From positions 124,001-188,000 of the forward strand of contig JADNRY010000111.1 of assembly GCA_015501585.1 (NCBI GenBank): a DNA stretch of 64,000 nt, read 5' to 3'. Below, piece by piece: positions 1-13,108 of this stretch. How positions within the stretch are numbered: the first letter of the stretch is position 1; every line of letters begins with the position of its first letter. The notes beneath the pieces were generated by a model. It searched no databases and was not told the origin of the DNA. It worked only from the letters and a program-made list of their open reading frames with translations. This stretch comes from Rhodocollybia butyracea. Lineage: Eukaryota; Basidiomycota; Agaricomycetes; Agaricales; Omphalotaceae. Position numbers and translations under genes: made by a program.

Positions 1-360
1 GTCTTGAACCTGGAGCAGTTGCGCATGTACATCTGATACTATAAGACTTTCCCTCAGGGAATCTCTGACAACCCACCCTCGCTCCCTTACATATTGACAG
101 TCTGGTTAGGTGTGGTAGTGTTTTTGTTAGGTTGTTTTATAGCACCTTTCACACACACCTACATGTAAATACCCAAATAATGTGCAACTTGGGGGTTCTT
201 GAGGGCCCCTGATTATGGGTGGACATTCTAAATACCTGAATACAGGTTTGGACAAAAAGCCCTTCCATGAGCAGAAACCCAAAGAAGATTTTTCGGACAA
301 AAAGGCCTGGTTTTAACCAGGTTTTCACCTAGGTAAGCCCTATACAGCAACTAGAGGCTG
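1..360. other. Unassigned sequence
   Basis: I see no coding exon, RNA gene or clear element here. The stretch ends with a small palindrome (TTTTAACCAGG region near 311-322) just before the dispersed repeat that starts at 361. Confidence 0.4.
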
Positions 361-985
361 TTGGAGTGAGTTAAGGAAGTCGTCAAATAAAGTTTAACTT
401 TCACTGCAGTCTATAGCAAGAAGCCCTAGCAAACGCATGGGGAAAAATTGTATTGAAAGCTATTTAAATAAACTACCAGTAAGTTGAATTACTAACCTAA
501 AATGGAGAAATATACAGTAAGATAAAAGATAAAACGCAAGGTAAAACTGAGAAGCTCTGCACCAGTGTGCACTCTGGGGGAGAATAAACATCAGGAAAAG
601 CCATTTTTGCCTAGGTGACCCCAGAGTGGCCCAAAGCAAACTAGGTGACCTATGAATCCTATGGCATCCTAGGAATTTGAGGTCGTCCCTTGCCAGTCAA
701 GGCTCTTGAGGATTCCCTAGGGTATCCTAGGCAAACCCAGGGCAAGCCTAGGTTTGCCCAGGTGTTCCCAAAGTTGTCCTGGAGTTTCCCTGGGGCAAAT
801 ACCCTGGGGAATCCTCAAGAGCCTTGACTGGCAAGGGACAAGCCCAAATTCCTAGGATGCCATGGGATTCATAGGTCACCTAGTTTGCTTTAGGCCACTC
901 TGGGGTCACCTAGGCAGAAACAGCTTTTCCTGATGAACATCCGACACCACTGGATAGACTGTTGGCAAGCAATACTGATTGCTCA
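361..985 (+). repeat. Dispersed repeat, copy 1 (split by a MITE)
   Basis: Bases 361-592 and about 936-985 align with a second copy at 8198-8445. Shared blocks include TTAAGGAAGTCGTC, AAGCCCTAG, ATGGAGAAATATACAG, GTGTGCACTC and GATTGCTCAG. In this copy the homology is broken exactly at 592/936 by the hairpin element, whereas the second copy is continuous. No coding capacity is seen, so this is probably an old non-autonomous element or a fragment of a larger transposon. Confidence 0.75.
593..935. mobile_element. Hairpin (foldback) MITE
   Basis: The two arms (about 593-715 and 812-934) are near-perfect reverse complements. The outer end AGGAAAAGCC pairs with GGCTTTTCCT-like sequence at 921-930, and inner blocks such as CAAGGCTCTTGAGGATTCCC pair with their complement at 812-831. 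The loop is rich in CCTAGG and CCCAGG. AACATC lies directly outside both ends (587-592 and 936-941), which is a candidate 6-bp target duplication. The uninterrupted repeat copy at 8388-8393 has a single AATATC at the matching point. No transposase is encoded. The superfamily cannot be assigned from this alone. Confidence 0.85.
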
Positions 986-2899
986 GCTGAGATTCACATT
1001 TTCAATAGACATGTGTGTGCATGTGTGTATGAAATGGGGATGCAAACAAACAAAGTAAGAATACTCCCAGGCAAACTCCAATTGCCGTGAGCTGTCTACA
1101 ATGCAAAACATTTGTAGCAGCACATATTTACTTCAAGCTCAGGCTATAGTATGAAATGGTAGTGAACAGTTGTAATGTAATGTTTTAATATAAGTATTAT
1201 AAAACAAAGACTTAGAGGTAAGTAACTATTAATATTAATCAGCATACCTTAGTGTACTTGTACTGGCAGGTCAGACAAGTACCCGCAGGTATACTTGCGC
1301 AAAGACTCGCAAGTCAGTGACCCGTTTCCCTGTCATGCCCTAGGCATATACAGACTGCCGACGTTTCCCACTTACCATTACATAACCCACTCCCACCGCA
1401 TTTCCGGTTCCAATACACTTCCACTTTGCTTCCGTTTTACTTTTTCCTTCACTGTACACTTTCTATGATCCCGTCGATCCATTCTCCATCATTCTTACAA
1501 TCATACATATGCTTTATGCTCATCCCGCCGCTTCCGCTTATGTTCATTGTTGTCTTTCATCCTTTGTACTTCTTTTGGCTATTCTTGTCTTTTCTACTCT
1601 CAGATTATTACCTATTGCTACTCCGGTCCTCGAGTACCCTTTATATAGTTCCGTACCATGTCAAGTACAGTAGATTGGAAATATTGCTTAACCCCTTGAC
1701 TCGTGTGCTTTTGTGTGTTCTGGTTTCTCGCTTTATCTGTTTCTTTAACTCTGTTTCTTCACTCCATCGTTTTCACAACCTCTGCAATCTACTATCATCT
1801 ATTTGGTTCCGCTCTGTTTGCGCCACATCAGGTCAGCTACCGCTTGACCTTCCGCTTCCGCTCATATTGCTATCAAAGCTGCTTGCACTTAGTGGGTCCT
1901 ACCCTTCGAGTCGGAAACTCATCTACTCTTAGGCTTACTCGCTGAGTTCATTCTATTGCCTGTACGGACCTGCTGTCCTTACATTAGTCCCTTGGACGAT
2001 CCCGACACGAGTCTTACATCCCATAGGCACTTCAGAACTGTTCTACACTCACATCCTTTCACATCTCAAACTAACTTTCCCAGTTCGGCTGAACAACGGC
2101 AGTACGGAGTGTATCCGCACTTTGGTTTCCAGGTATGTAACCCGTGCTTGAAGGATTCCGCCTAGATCCTTACATTCCCACGGGTCTTGCGCGGGTCACG
2201 GGTCAAGCCCCTTGGCCACGGGTCGCAAGTATACTTGACCCAGACTCATGGACATCTCTATCAATGGAGACAAGTTCGGGAGACCAAAGTAAGTAATATC
2301 AATATAAGACAATAGAACCCAACAGTTCAGGAAGGTAATAGAGTCAGAAGATAATAAGAGCCAATGATATGAAGAGATAAGGAGTAGATGAGATAAGAGT
2401 TGGAAAGGAACTGGATACACGCTGGATTGATAGCCATGATGATCCAAAGGTGATCTGAGACTTGGCGAGTCAGCATGATTGTAACATTGGTCCAATTCAT
2501 GGTTCATTGAATTTTTGGTAAATAAACTGAATTGAATTGGACCTTCAAACTCTAATATGGGTAATTTCCTTCCAAAGAGCAATTTCAACACAGAATTCTC
2601 AAGTATCACATCCTCTGTTATCATCTTGGCATTTCTTTGCAATTTGGCTGCATTGATTTATCACCAATTCATCATTTCTTTCTATCTCCCATCAAATATC
2701 CATATTATCTTGGCAACACTCTTCCCATCCATTCAATTGGTCTTTGCCGTTTGTCGCAGAGTAGCCATCATTGATTCACTTAATATATTGGGTGTGTTGT
2801 ATCTCTTGAAGATCAAGAGGACACAGTGCTCTATTTTCCATCCATGTCCATTTAATTACTCCGGAAATGTGCCACAAGCCGGGACATTCCAATCCCGAG
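986..2899. other. Gene-poor stretch, possible decayed element 1250-2250
   Basis: No conserved protein was recognised. The interior (about 1370-2160) is pyrimidine-rich on the plus strand. That gives long but low-complexity Phe/Leu/Ser-rich frames, which I do not accept as genes. Near 1290-1330 and 2190-2245 there are loosely inverted blocks (GTATACTTGCG and GTGACCCG motifs), which could be worn terminal repeats of a roughly 1-kb element. Evidence for that is weak. Confidence 0.35.
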
Positions 2900-3546
2900 T
2901 AGGGATCCGCACCGTAACCATATAATACGGTTTACGGTTACGGTTTTACGGGTACCCGTAACCGTACCGTATAAGGCTTGCAAAGCTAGTTTACGGTTAC
3001 GGTTACGGTACTCCCGTATACCGTATACTGACCATATATGTACGGCCGTATACGGGTACCATACGGCCCGTAAAATTACCCAGGAGCCAACAACGGCAAG
3101 GAGGTTATCTGACTGCTTTTCTATTCATATGGATACCACCAATGGTATTTCCGTTGGAAAGAATTGCTTGCTTTCTGAAATCGAGCCCTCAACGTCAGGA
3201 AAAATGGTATAAGCTTTCATCACCACATCAGATCACTGTGGGAATTAATATACTTGTTGTTGAGGTGGTCCTCTCTTTGAATGCAGAGACCGTTTGTGTA
3301 TACCAGAATCAACATGAGACTCTTGAGCTTGTATTCAAAGCGAGTATATATACGCAAAGTTCAAGTTTTAGGTCTTAGTAATTTTTATACGGCCGTATAC
3401 CGTAAAATTACCGTATAATACCCGTAACCGTAACCGTAAGAGGCTTTTTGGATCTCTTTACGGTTACGGTTACGGTCCTACCGTATACCGTAAGTGACCG
3501 TAAATTATACGGCCGTAACCGTATATGGTTACGGTGCGGATCCCTA
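2900..3546. mobile_element. Non-autonomous hAT-like element A (TTACGG-rich ends)
   Basis: The terminal inverted repeats read TAGGGATCCGCACCGTAAC inward from each end. The element is flanked by a perfect 8-bp duplication, ATCCCGAG, at 2892-2899 and 3547-3554. An 8-bp duplication plus a TAGGG-type terminus fits the hAT superfamily. The ends (about 2910-3080 and 3385-3535) are packed with GGTTACGG/CCGTAACC and CCGTATACGG units, like the subterminal transposase-binding repeats of hAT elements. The 3090-3370 core is unrelated and has no recognisable transposase domain. Length is 647 bp. Confidence 0.92.
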
Positions 3547-3604
3547 ATCCCGAGCCCATGATTTACCTTCCTTAGTACTATCATTTATCCTACCACTACT
3601 CAAT

Positions 3605-4219
3605 TAGTGATGTGCGGGCTGGGGCCGGGCTCAGGAGCCGCGGCCAAGGCCCACTTAGCCCCGGCCAGGGCTGACAAAAAATCTGAGCCCAGCCCTACCA
3701 CAGAGCCAAGGCCGGCCAGGGCTGGGCTGAGGCTCAAGCCGCGGCTCAGCACTCTGTAATTTATATTGGCATAGAGCACAAAAAAACTTCATTATGGTGT
3801 ATATTAGTGACCAATTTGTGAGTAATCCTCTCAGTACTCAACAATATACCAGTCAAACACCCCACAAACATGCAAATAGAGGTTCATGGGATGGTCCACA
3901 TAGTGATATCCATTCTATTGAGACTCACTATACACTGCCAATTGTCTATATTAAGCTCATGTATGACTGGCGCCGTCAAATTGGCCTAAGACTAGTAAAA
4001 TGAGAAGAAATATGTCCAATCTGACCTTGAATAATCTCTCAACTAACAAATCATCTGCAGTGCTGAAGGCCGCGGCTCAAGCCCGGGCCGAAGGCTCAGA
4101 AAAATCTCAGCCTGGCCTTGAGCCCTCTTGAGCCCTTACCAAGGTCAGGCCAGGCTGGGGCTCAGTAGGGCCGGGCTCAGAGGGCTCAAAGGCTCCGAGC
4201 CCTGGCCCGCACATCACTA
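3605..4219. mobile_element. Non-autonomous hAT-like element B (GGGCTCAG-rich ends)
   Basis: Both ends read TAGTGATGTGCGGGC inward. The flanks are a perfect 8-bp duplication, TACTCAAT, at 3597-3604 and 4220-4227. The subterminal 150 bp on each side are GC-rich and made of GGGCTCAG, GCCGGGCT and GGCCGCGGCTC units, while the core (3750-4060) is AT-rich. This matches a hAT MITE of a family distinct from element A, only 50 bp away. No transposase is encoded. Length is 615 bp. Confidence 0.93.
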
Positions 4220-4724
4220 TACTCAATAAATCTTGTTCCTACTTACTTGTAATCTCTAAAAGGGATTGAGGCCTTCATTGACTACTCGAGACCCCCAATG
4301 AACCCGAAACTTCAGTTAGCCCTTAAAAGCTACCTAAGTTTCACAATGGTTTTTTTTAAAATTTGTCCAAACTTGCCACTTGGTCCAAACCCAATCCGAA
4401 CCATAGAGGGCAAGTTGCAGAGGGCCAACAGATGTATGTTCCTATCAAGCTCTGTCCACTGGAAGTGTGTACATCGCAACCTGATTTTGCTTGGCAGGTT
4501 CATGTAGTAATTATGATGCTGTGATACAAAATTAAAGCTACAATCAATCAATCAGATTACCTGTGTCCATTACCTGTGTCCATGGTCCGGGAGGTATGGA
4601 GTAAAATTAACCACCGGGCTGTGTAAATATGTATACTTGCATAGGTTGATCTCCATTTTTAAGCAAAGTTATCCAAACTATGAAATTTCATCATCTCGCT
4701 CCTTCCCCCCACTTACACTTAAGC
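4220..4724. other. Intergenic, 5' of the DUF6534 gene
   Basis: No gene or element was recognised. It separates hAT-like element B from the start codon at 4725 and should contain that gene's promoter. No clear TATA or CCAAT element could be assigned. Confidence 0.4.
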
Positions 4725-6346
4725 ATGACAATTATTGATCAGACACTGGGTTAGTCCATTCTCTTCAATGTTTCTAAGCTCATAAGTTAAGCCTGGCTCA
4801 CATACTTGATTTAGGAGTATCTTTAACTGGTATCCTGATAGCTGGTGTCCTCTTTGGACTATTCACGTCACAGGTGTATTATTTCCACCAGAACTTCCCT
4901 CGGGAATCACCCTGGGTAAAATTTGGCCTTGTAAGAACTCTATTCCAAACAAGTCTGGCTGCTCAACTGAGTCTGTCAATTCAGGTTGATGGAATGTGGT
5001 AAGCGAACAAACCAGCATGGCTGGCAAATACTGATTGTATTAGGTTCATTGAATTGGCTCATACAATCTGCATTTTCCACATAGCGTATGTCTTGACTAT
5101 CTCGCATTTCCAGGCTCTAGAGGTGCTGGTGACCGTCCCCCCGTCTTTTCCTGCCACCGTGCTCTTTCACGCGATAGTAGCAGTACTTGGTACATTGTTT
5201 TTTCTGTTCTCAGTATCATTCATCGAGATAACTTCTAAGCCCCCTCATAGCCCAAGGGTATTTTACATACCGAATTGCACGCTTAACAGGCCCACCATAC
5301 ATTATTCCCTGGGTTTGTGGTATCCTAATGCTTTACCAGCTGGGGTTTGACATGTTTCTATTCATTGAAACTGCCATTACCGCTGAAAAAAAGCATTACA
5401 CAATATTTTATGCACTTTAGCTGGCTTGTACCTATTCCTTTGGTACTTCGTGCAGTTGTAGATGCAGTTATTTCTGCCACGTTAGTGTATAATTTGCTGG
5501 TACAACGGAAGAAGAGCTCATACAAAAGGTAAGCAAGGTCAACCAATACAGGTTCCTTATGATAATGTATGAATAGTACGATTGCAGTCATTGACAAGCT
5601 TGTGCTATGGTCCATTGGTATGTGTGTCAATTTATCCAATAGTTAGCATGTTCATTTTACTTATTTCTGGAAATTGTTCTCTAGAAACAGGGATTATCAC
5701 AAGGTATGATTACTTCAAGTTGACAAGTCATCCATCGCAGTCAGCTGAAGGAATGGTTGAATTTTGAAGTGTTATTGGTATCGCATTGTTGATATGTGTG
5801 AGTTAGCATTCAGCGCCATTTTCTAAGATCTAACCATGTTCCATGGCAGTTCTTTGTGGACAATGAAACAAATTGTGAGTAATTCAATGGCTTTCTTGGC
5901 AAGTAACACCAAATGATTCTTGAACAGATGCTTGGGTTGCTCTCCTCATAATCTTTCCTAAAGGTATGTTTGATACCATTACTAGTGTGGAGGCAGGAAA
6001 TGGATGATGAGAAATGTCACACCGCCCAGTTTTCTCTAACACTATGCTGGCCAAGTAAGATATCCAGTGCAAATCCAATGTCGTGAGGCCAAGCTGATAT
6101 CCAAATTTGCAGCATGAATTCCAGAGTCAGATTGCGCGAGATGCAAGCAACAGAAGAAGTGTCTCTGGCTGTTTCAAAGGTAGACCTGGTTTGTAATATT
6201 CTTACGAAAGGTCTGACAATCTGACACTTTCATCTCTCTAGACCCATAGACATAATTCCACCTTAGAAACTTTGCGCTTTGCCACAAAAACCAGTGAAAT
6301 GAGTTCTCATGCTCCAGAGGTCTTGGAGTTATCTGGAATGGCATAA
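4725..6346 (+). CDS. DUF6534 multipass membrane protein (splicing partly unresolved)
   Basis: The start ATG at 4725 gives MTIIDQTLG, which splices at GG|GTTAGT to GVSLTGILIAGVLFG, the usual first helix of DUF6534 proteins. Later exons give WFIELAHTICIFH, PPYIIPWVCGILM, VVDAVISATLVYNLL, VIDKLVLWSIETGIIT, VFSNTMLA and NMNSRVRLREM. Together these are the helices and C-terminal signature of the family. The tail ends at a TAA at 6344. The function of DUF6534 is unknown; these are receptor-like 6-7 TM proteins common in Agaricomycetes. Two junctions do not resolve cleanly: the phase before PPYIIPW, and a 7-A run near 5386-5392 where the frame changes unless a 40-nt intron is used. The gene may therefore be slightly damaged. 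Over ten short introns are needed. Confidence 0.72.
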
Positions 6347-7539
6347 AGCAACTATGTGGAAATCCTATGTTGATATAGCTCTTGGTACAGCTGTCTGGTC
6401 ACTCTTCTGTTTCATATTTGCTTCATTTTCTCAATAAGTACATTACTCAGACTAAGTATTGCTAAATCTATATACTCTCAACTGCTAGTCTATCTACATC
6501 CTGCCCTTCTGCTATCAGCCTCTGTTGCATACTATGAGGGGCCCCCAGCCGCCACAATTGCCGTGGTTTTAAATGTGAACACACAACAACATATCCAAGA
6601 GTTGAAGTATAGAGGTCAAGTCGCGGCAAGCTCAAAGCAAAAAATTAAACACCCGGTAGACGATGACAGTGGAGTATGTATATCCAGTGTCCACACAGTG
6701 GGTCCAGACCAGAAGAATCGTTAGAATGGAAAGAACGTTGTCCTTTCACGACCTTCGGCATTGTTTACTGTTGGGGCGTTGGATAGGTCGAAGACGAGAA
6801 ACGAAGAACAAAACCTACCTTTCAGCTACAGCTAAGGGCCTCAAGGAGATTCAGAATCCTTTAACGTTGGAAAATCTGGGAGCCCAATCGATAAGTTGGA
6901 GCAAGAAGGGCAGAGAAACAAGATAGCTGTCGTGATTCCTTGGGGCTTTTATACAAATTTCAACGAACATGCACTTCTGTACCCGAGTACCAGGTATCAG
7001 ACTCACAGTGCCCATTCTTATCTTGAATGAGCCCCTATCATTGACTCTGTAGTACCAGGCATAGCCACTGCAAACCTAATAACTATTGCTGATGGGTTGA
7101 GACAGAGATCTCTTCAAGGTGGAAACTGTGCTCATAGCTGTTTTTTATTTGCACCAAGATGGAAATAGCAAGGTTTCCATCAAGTTTCCGTTCGAGTAAG
7201 GCTGGCCTAAAGTGATAGCAAATCACCCACTGTGACCCACAGAAACATAAATGTATAATGGTAAAATGAGAACTGTAACCGAGAAAATAGGTGAAACTTG
7301 GTGTGGTGCTTTCATGGAGTCCAATGCAGCAATTGAGATTAAAAGTAGCTGTAAATTAAAAATTTTGTTCTGCATGATTAACTTTACTAATATATTTGTG
7401 TGCAAAGTGAGAAACACACCTGTAATTTTGAAAATATTGGACCAGACTCCACCAGAAGAAGGAGAATCTGTTGTCCCTGGGTTTTCTTTCTCCTAACACA
7501 GAGTTATGATGCCAGTAACCTAGTAAAATATCTCCAGTC
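6347..7539. other. Intergenic, no gene recognised
   Basis: Short frames exist (for example 6663-6926 and 7251-7496) but show no domain, signal peptide or plausible splice structure. No tRNA, repeat or element boundary is visible until element C begins at 7540. Confidence 0.4.
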
Positions 7540-8184
7540 CAAGGGGTGGCCGGGTGGTGAACCCGTTACATCGGGTCAAAAATTTTTTTAAGCCCACCCA
7601 AGGGGACACCGACCGACCGAATGCTTATGTAAATTACTATATTAGGTATGTTATTCCCTCGCTTGTCAGGTGATACGTGACTCATTCAATTAATTTTAAT
7701 GCTATCTCGAAGTTAAGTAAATTGCCAGTTGTGCAGCCCATCGTTAGCTCATAGATAAGATAGAACACAATCACTTGCGGTCCCGTAAAGGAAATGGCTG
7801 GTGCCTGTACCCCCACAGGCCATGGGACAGGCAGTAGACTCAGAGACCTGCACTGTAACCTTGACTGTAACAATATATGGTTCAATAATGCCATGAAATT
7901 GCAGTTGCTTAGGCTAGCACTGTACCCATAAGTATATATAGAAATCTCAAGGGCTAAAATCCTATGGGCTACTGTAAGTAATTCCACTCTGGAGGCCCTG
8001 GCAAGTAGTGGCAAGGCTCTTTCAAGCAACTTTGAAGTGCCTGTCAGTGTGTAAGTACTGTTTTCAAGCCAAATGAAACCAACAAGTCTAATGAAAATAG
8101 ATGATCCAAATTTTTTTAAGACCCCCGACCAGGACACCGACCGACCAACCCGATATCACGGGTTCACGGCCCGGCCACCCCTTG
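7540..8184. mobile_element. Non-autonomous hAT-like element C
   Basis: The ends read CAAGGGGTGGCCGGG inward, with homology continuing about 40 bp (GTGAACCCGT, ATCGGGT). They are flanked by a perfect 8-bp duplication, CTCCAGTC, at 7532-7539 and 8185-8192. Subterminal ACCGACCGACC motifs and AAATTTTTTTAAG blocks occur on both sides. The CA(A)GGG terminus and 8-bp duplication fit hAT. The core has no transposase. Length is 645 bp. It lies 13 bp from the second copy of the dispersed repeat. Confidence 0.92.
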
Positions 8185-8197
8185 CTCCAGTCAAACG

Positions 8198-8445
8198 TTG
8201 GAGTAAATTAAGGAAGTCGTCGGATAAGGTCAACTTCACTCTGGAGATCTAATACTAAATAGCAGAAAGCCCTAGGGGAAGATAATATTGACTTGTTTAA
8301 ATAACCTGCAGCTATGGAGAAATATACAGAGATACAAGATAAAACAAAGTAAAACAGATACAGTAGTGTGCACTCCGGGGGATAATAAATATCCAAAACT
8401 ACTGGAGAAATATCGGCGAGAAAATCGATTGCTCAGGTGATAAGA
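8198..8445 (+). repeat. Dispersed repeat, copy 2 (uninterrupted)
   Basis: Aligns with 361-592 plus 936-985. It keeps the continuous sequence AATAAATATCC at 8384-8394 where copy 1 carries the hairpin element, so it serves as a related empty site. No coding capacity is seen. A short run of TTAGG units (about 8504-8527) follows it but is too short to call telomeric. Confidence 0.72.
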
Positions 8446-8703
8446 TCTCCTACATATCCCCATAATACTACTACAATACTGCTCAAGATGAGAACTTTAC
8501 TCTAGGTTAGGTTAGGCTAGGTTAGGCTTGTTACCAGAATGGGAATTCCTACAACATTCTAGGTACGCGCTCCATTCAGGCATCTGACCTCTCCGCAGCC
8601 GAAAACGGTGTATCATCATATAACCGGTAGCTGATCCACCACTTGAACAGCTATTTGAGGTCGCGGACACACTCATTTTAACGAGAGAAATCCCAGTTCA
8701 AGA

Positions 8704-11063
<2,360 letters not shown>

Positions 11064-11533
11064 TGGTTATACAGTGTTCGCATTAGAAAGAAACGAAAGC
11101 TTGTTTTCTGTACCTGAATTACAGATGGAGGCACTTTTATATTTCGTATGTCAGATTCACAAGCCAAAGCGTTTGTCAATCCATGACTTGAGATCGACTT
11201 GAGGAATTCGGACAACAATTTCTACAGAGACCAGACGCTAGGAACTGTTGACAAGAAGTAGTAGTGCATCTGCATCAGGTTGCCAAAGTAGTCTAAAATC
11301 ATTTGGCCAAGGGATTGACAAAGGTCGAGGTGTCGGAATGAAAAGTAAAGATGGTAGGGTAGTGGTGCATCGAGCTGTTTGAGCTCGCCGAGAGAGGTGA
11401 TTGGACGAGAAAGAGACTAAGACAGAAAAGTAACTTACAATACTAGTATCATATTCCTTCGCAGTAGCCCGATAAACTTAAACACTGAGTACTGAACATT
11501 AGTCTCAAGTATCATGCATCGGAGTGCTGGCGG
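11064..11533. other. Convergent 3' intergenic region
   Basis: Lies between the 3' ends of the carboxylesterase (+) and Med9 (-) genes. It should carry both polyadenylation regions. No conserved feature is visible. Confidence 0.4.
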
Positions 11534-11997
11534 TTAATCAACGTCCATATCACTAAACAGATGCGGTCCCACAGCAGAAGCCACCCGTGAAGATTTTGAC
11601 GAAAACTCGATCAATCGGTCTCTAATCAAAGCGCAATGATAATAATCAACCAGATTGAGTAGTGCTCATGAAAGCATCTCACCGTTTGCGATCTCTCAGA
11701 ACTGTGAGCATTTCAATCACATTATCTTGGTCATCGATATCCAGTTCACCCCCGGGTAGGGTTTCTGCGAGTGTTTTAGCTTGTGAAAGAAGCGATTTGA
11801 ACTCGTTGGTCTGATAAAACGAGCTGTGGATGAGCAAAAGCTTTGAGACAAGTATACCGACTGACCGCGTGAAGGACTGCTTGCTTTGCGTTGTTTGTTG
11901 ATATTCCGTCTGGCTTCTGCGTTAGCTCGAGGACGGTGACGAGTTTCAGCAGTAGATTGTCGTATGGGATGGTGTTCGTGGTTGAGGCCATATTCAT
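11534..11997 (-). CDS. MED9: Mediator complex subunit 9
   Basis: A small nuclear subunit of the Mediator middle module, which bridges transcription factors and RNA polymerase II. Exon 1 starts at 11997 (MNMAS) and gives LLLKLVTVLELTQKP followed by AKQAVLHA. After a GT-AG intron the reading is TNEFKSLLSQAKTLAE, LPGGELDIDDQDNVIEML and LRDRKR. A second intron then leads to a short acidic end, FSDMDVD, with the stop at 11534. The helical hairpin with LPGGEL and the D/E-rich QD-VIEML motif is what identifies MED9 in basidiomycetes. Total length is about 115 aa, normal for the family. The gene is divergent from the Rossmann protein at 12298. An alternative start (MAS) is six bases downstream. Confidence 0.82.
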
Positions 11998-12297
11998 CCA
12001 CGTGATCGAGCATTAGTTACGTACACGTGCTCTCACCCTCGTCCTCTCCGTCGCCAACTTCACTCTAGCTTTTCTACGCGCGCTCTTCCCATTCTCCTTG
12101 CAATGCCTCCCGACATCGGCTACAGTTCTTCTGATTCACCAAACGCGCTCGATGAAAGACGCGCATGGCGGTGCTACCGATAATGTTCGCCTCATTGTGG
12201 TACTCGGCTCTTTTGGCCTGGCCGAGTATGCCGACAGCAGAAGCGAAATGACGTATCTGAGTGTTCTAATCCTTCCTTCCTCCACTCACTCGAAGCA
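11998..12297. promoter_or_regulatory. Shared divergent promoter (MED9 / Rossmann protein)
   Basis: These 300 bp separate two start codons on opposite strands, so they should hold both promoters. A pyrimidine-rich tract (about 12045-12100), usual upstream of fungal starts, precedes the plus-strand gene. A small ATG-initiated frame at 12102 could be an upstream ORF. No specific factor site was recognised. Confidence 0.45.
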
Positions 12298-13108
12298 ATG
12301 GTGCAAGTACTCCTCCTAGGCGGGCACGGTAAAGTTGCTCTGCATATGACCAAACTCCTCGCTGCCCGCAATCACAAGATTACTTCCATTATCCGCAATT
12401 CAGATCATGCACAAGACATTCGCAACCAATATCCGGAAAATCCAGAGTTGATTAACCCTGTCGTGTCGTCTATTGAAGACGCAGATGAAGAAGGTGCAAA
12501 GAAGCTCATGGATGGAATCGATTGGGTTGTCTGGTCTGCAGGTAAGTGCAAAGATAAATATCAAATAAATCTTATTTAATCTCATGATGCTTTCAGGCGC
12601 TGGAGGCAAAGGTGGCCCCGAGCGTACCAAAGCCGTTGATGAAATCGCCGCTAAACGCTTCATCAAAGCCTCTCTCGCTGCTCCATCCGTGAAGAAGTTC
12701 CTTATGGTCTCTGCCAGCAGCAGTCGACGCTCGCCAGCTTCGTACTGGGATGAAGACGATAAAGCCGCATTAAAACGCACTTGGGAGATGATGGGAGTAT
12801 ACTGCGAAGCCAAAACTGCGGCGGATGAGTATCTGTATGACGAAAGCAGGAAGAGTACGAAATCGGAATGGGTGGATATCTGTTTACGGCCTGGCGGGCT
12901 GTCAGATAGTCCTGGGACAGGGAAAGTTAATCTTGGGAAAGTGAAGCTGACGGGGAATATTACGAGGCAGGATGTCGCCGCTGTTGCAGTTGAGCTTCTG
13001 GAGAAGGAGAATGGTGGCGGGCTATGGATTGACTTGATCGGTGGTTCCGAGTCTATTGCAGCTGCAGTTGATAAGGTCGTTTCTGAGCGTATTACATCGA
13101 AGGAGTAG
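12298..13108 (+). CDS. NAD(P)-binding Rossmann (atypical SDR-like) protein
   Basis: Two exons (12298-12541 and 12597-13108, donor GTAAGT) encode about 250 aa. The N-terminus VQVLLLGGHGKVALHMTKLL is a beta-alpha-beta dinucleotide-binding fold with a GGxGxVA glycine motif, followed by IIRNSDHAQDI. VVWSAGAGGKGGPERT is the fourth-strand segment lining the cofactor. KKFLMVSASSSRR carries the serine-strand, and the equivalent of the YxxxK region is Y-C-E-A-K (MGVYCEAKTAADEYL). LRPGGLSD follows. This is the layout of NAD(P)-binding, NmrA-like/YwnB-like proteins found widely in fungi. No signal or membrane segment is present, so it is probably cytosolic. The substrate is unknown. Both exons join in frame and the gene looks intact. 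Confidence 0.85.

Noticed and set aside
1426..2165. Long open frames on the plus strand (168 and 80 aa)
   Set aside because: They are low-complexity Phe/Leu/Ser frames from a pyrimidine-rich stretch, with no domain or splice logic.
8504..8527. TTAGG repeats resembling telomere sequence
   Set aside because: Only about four imperfect 5-6 bp units in the middle of coding-rich sequence. Too short and irregular.
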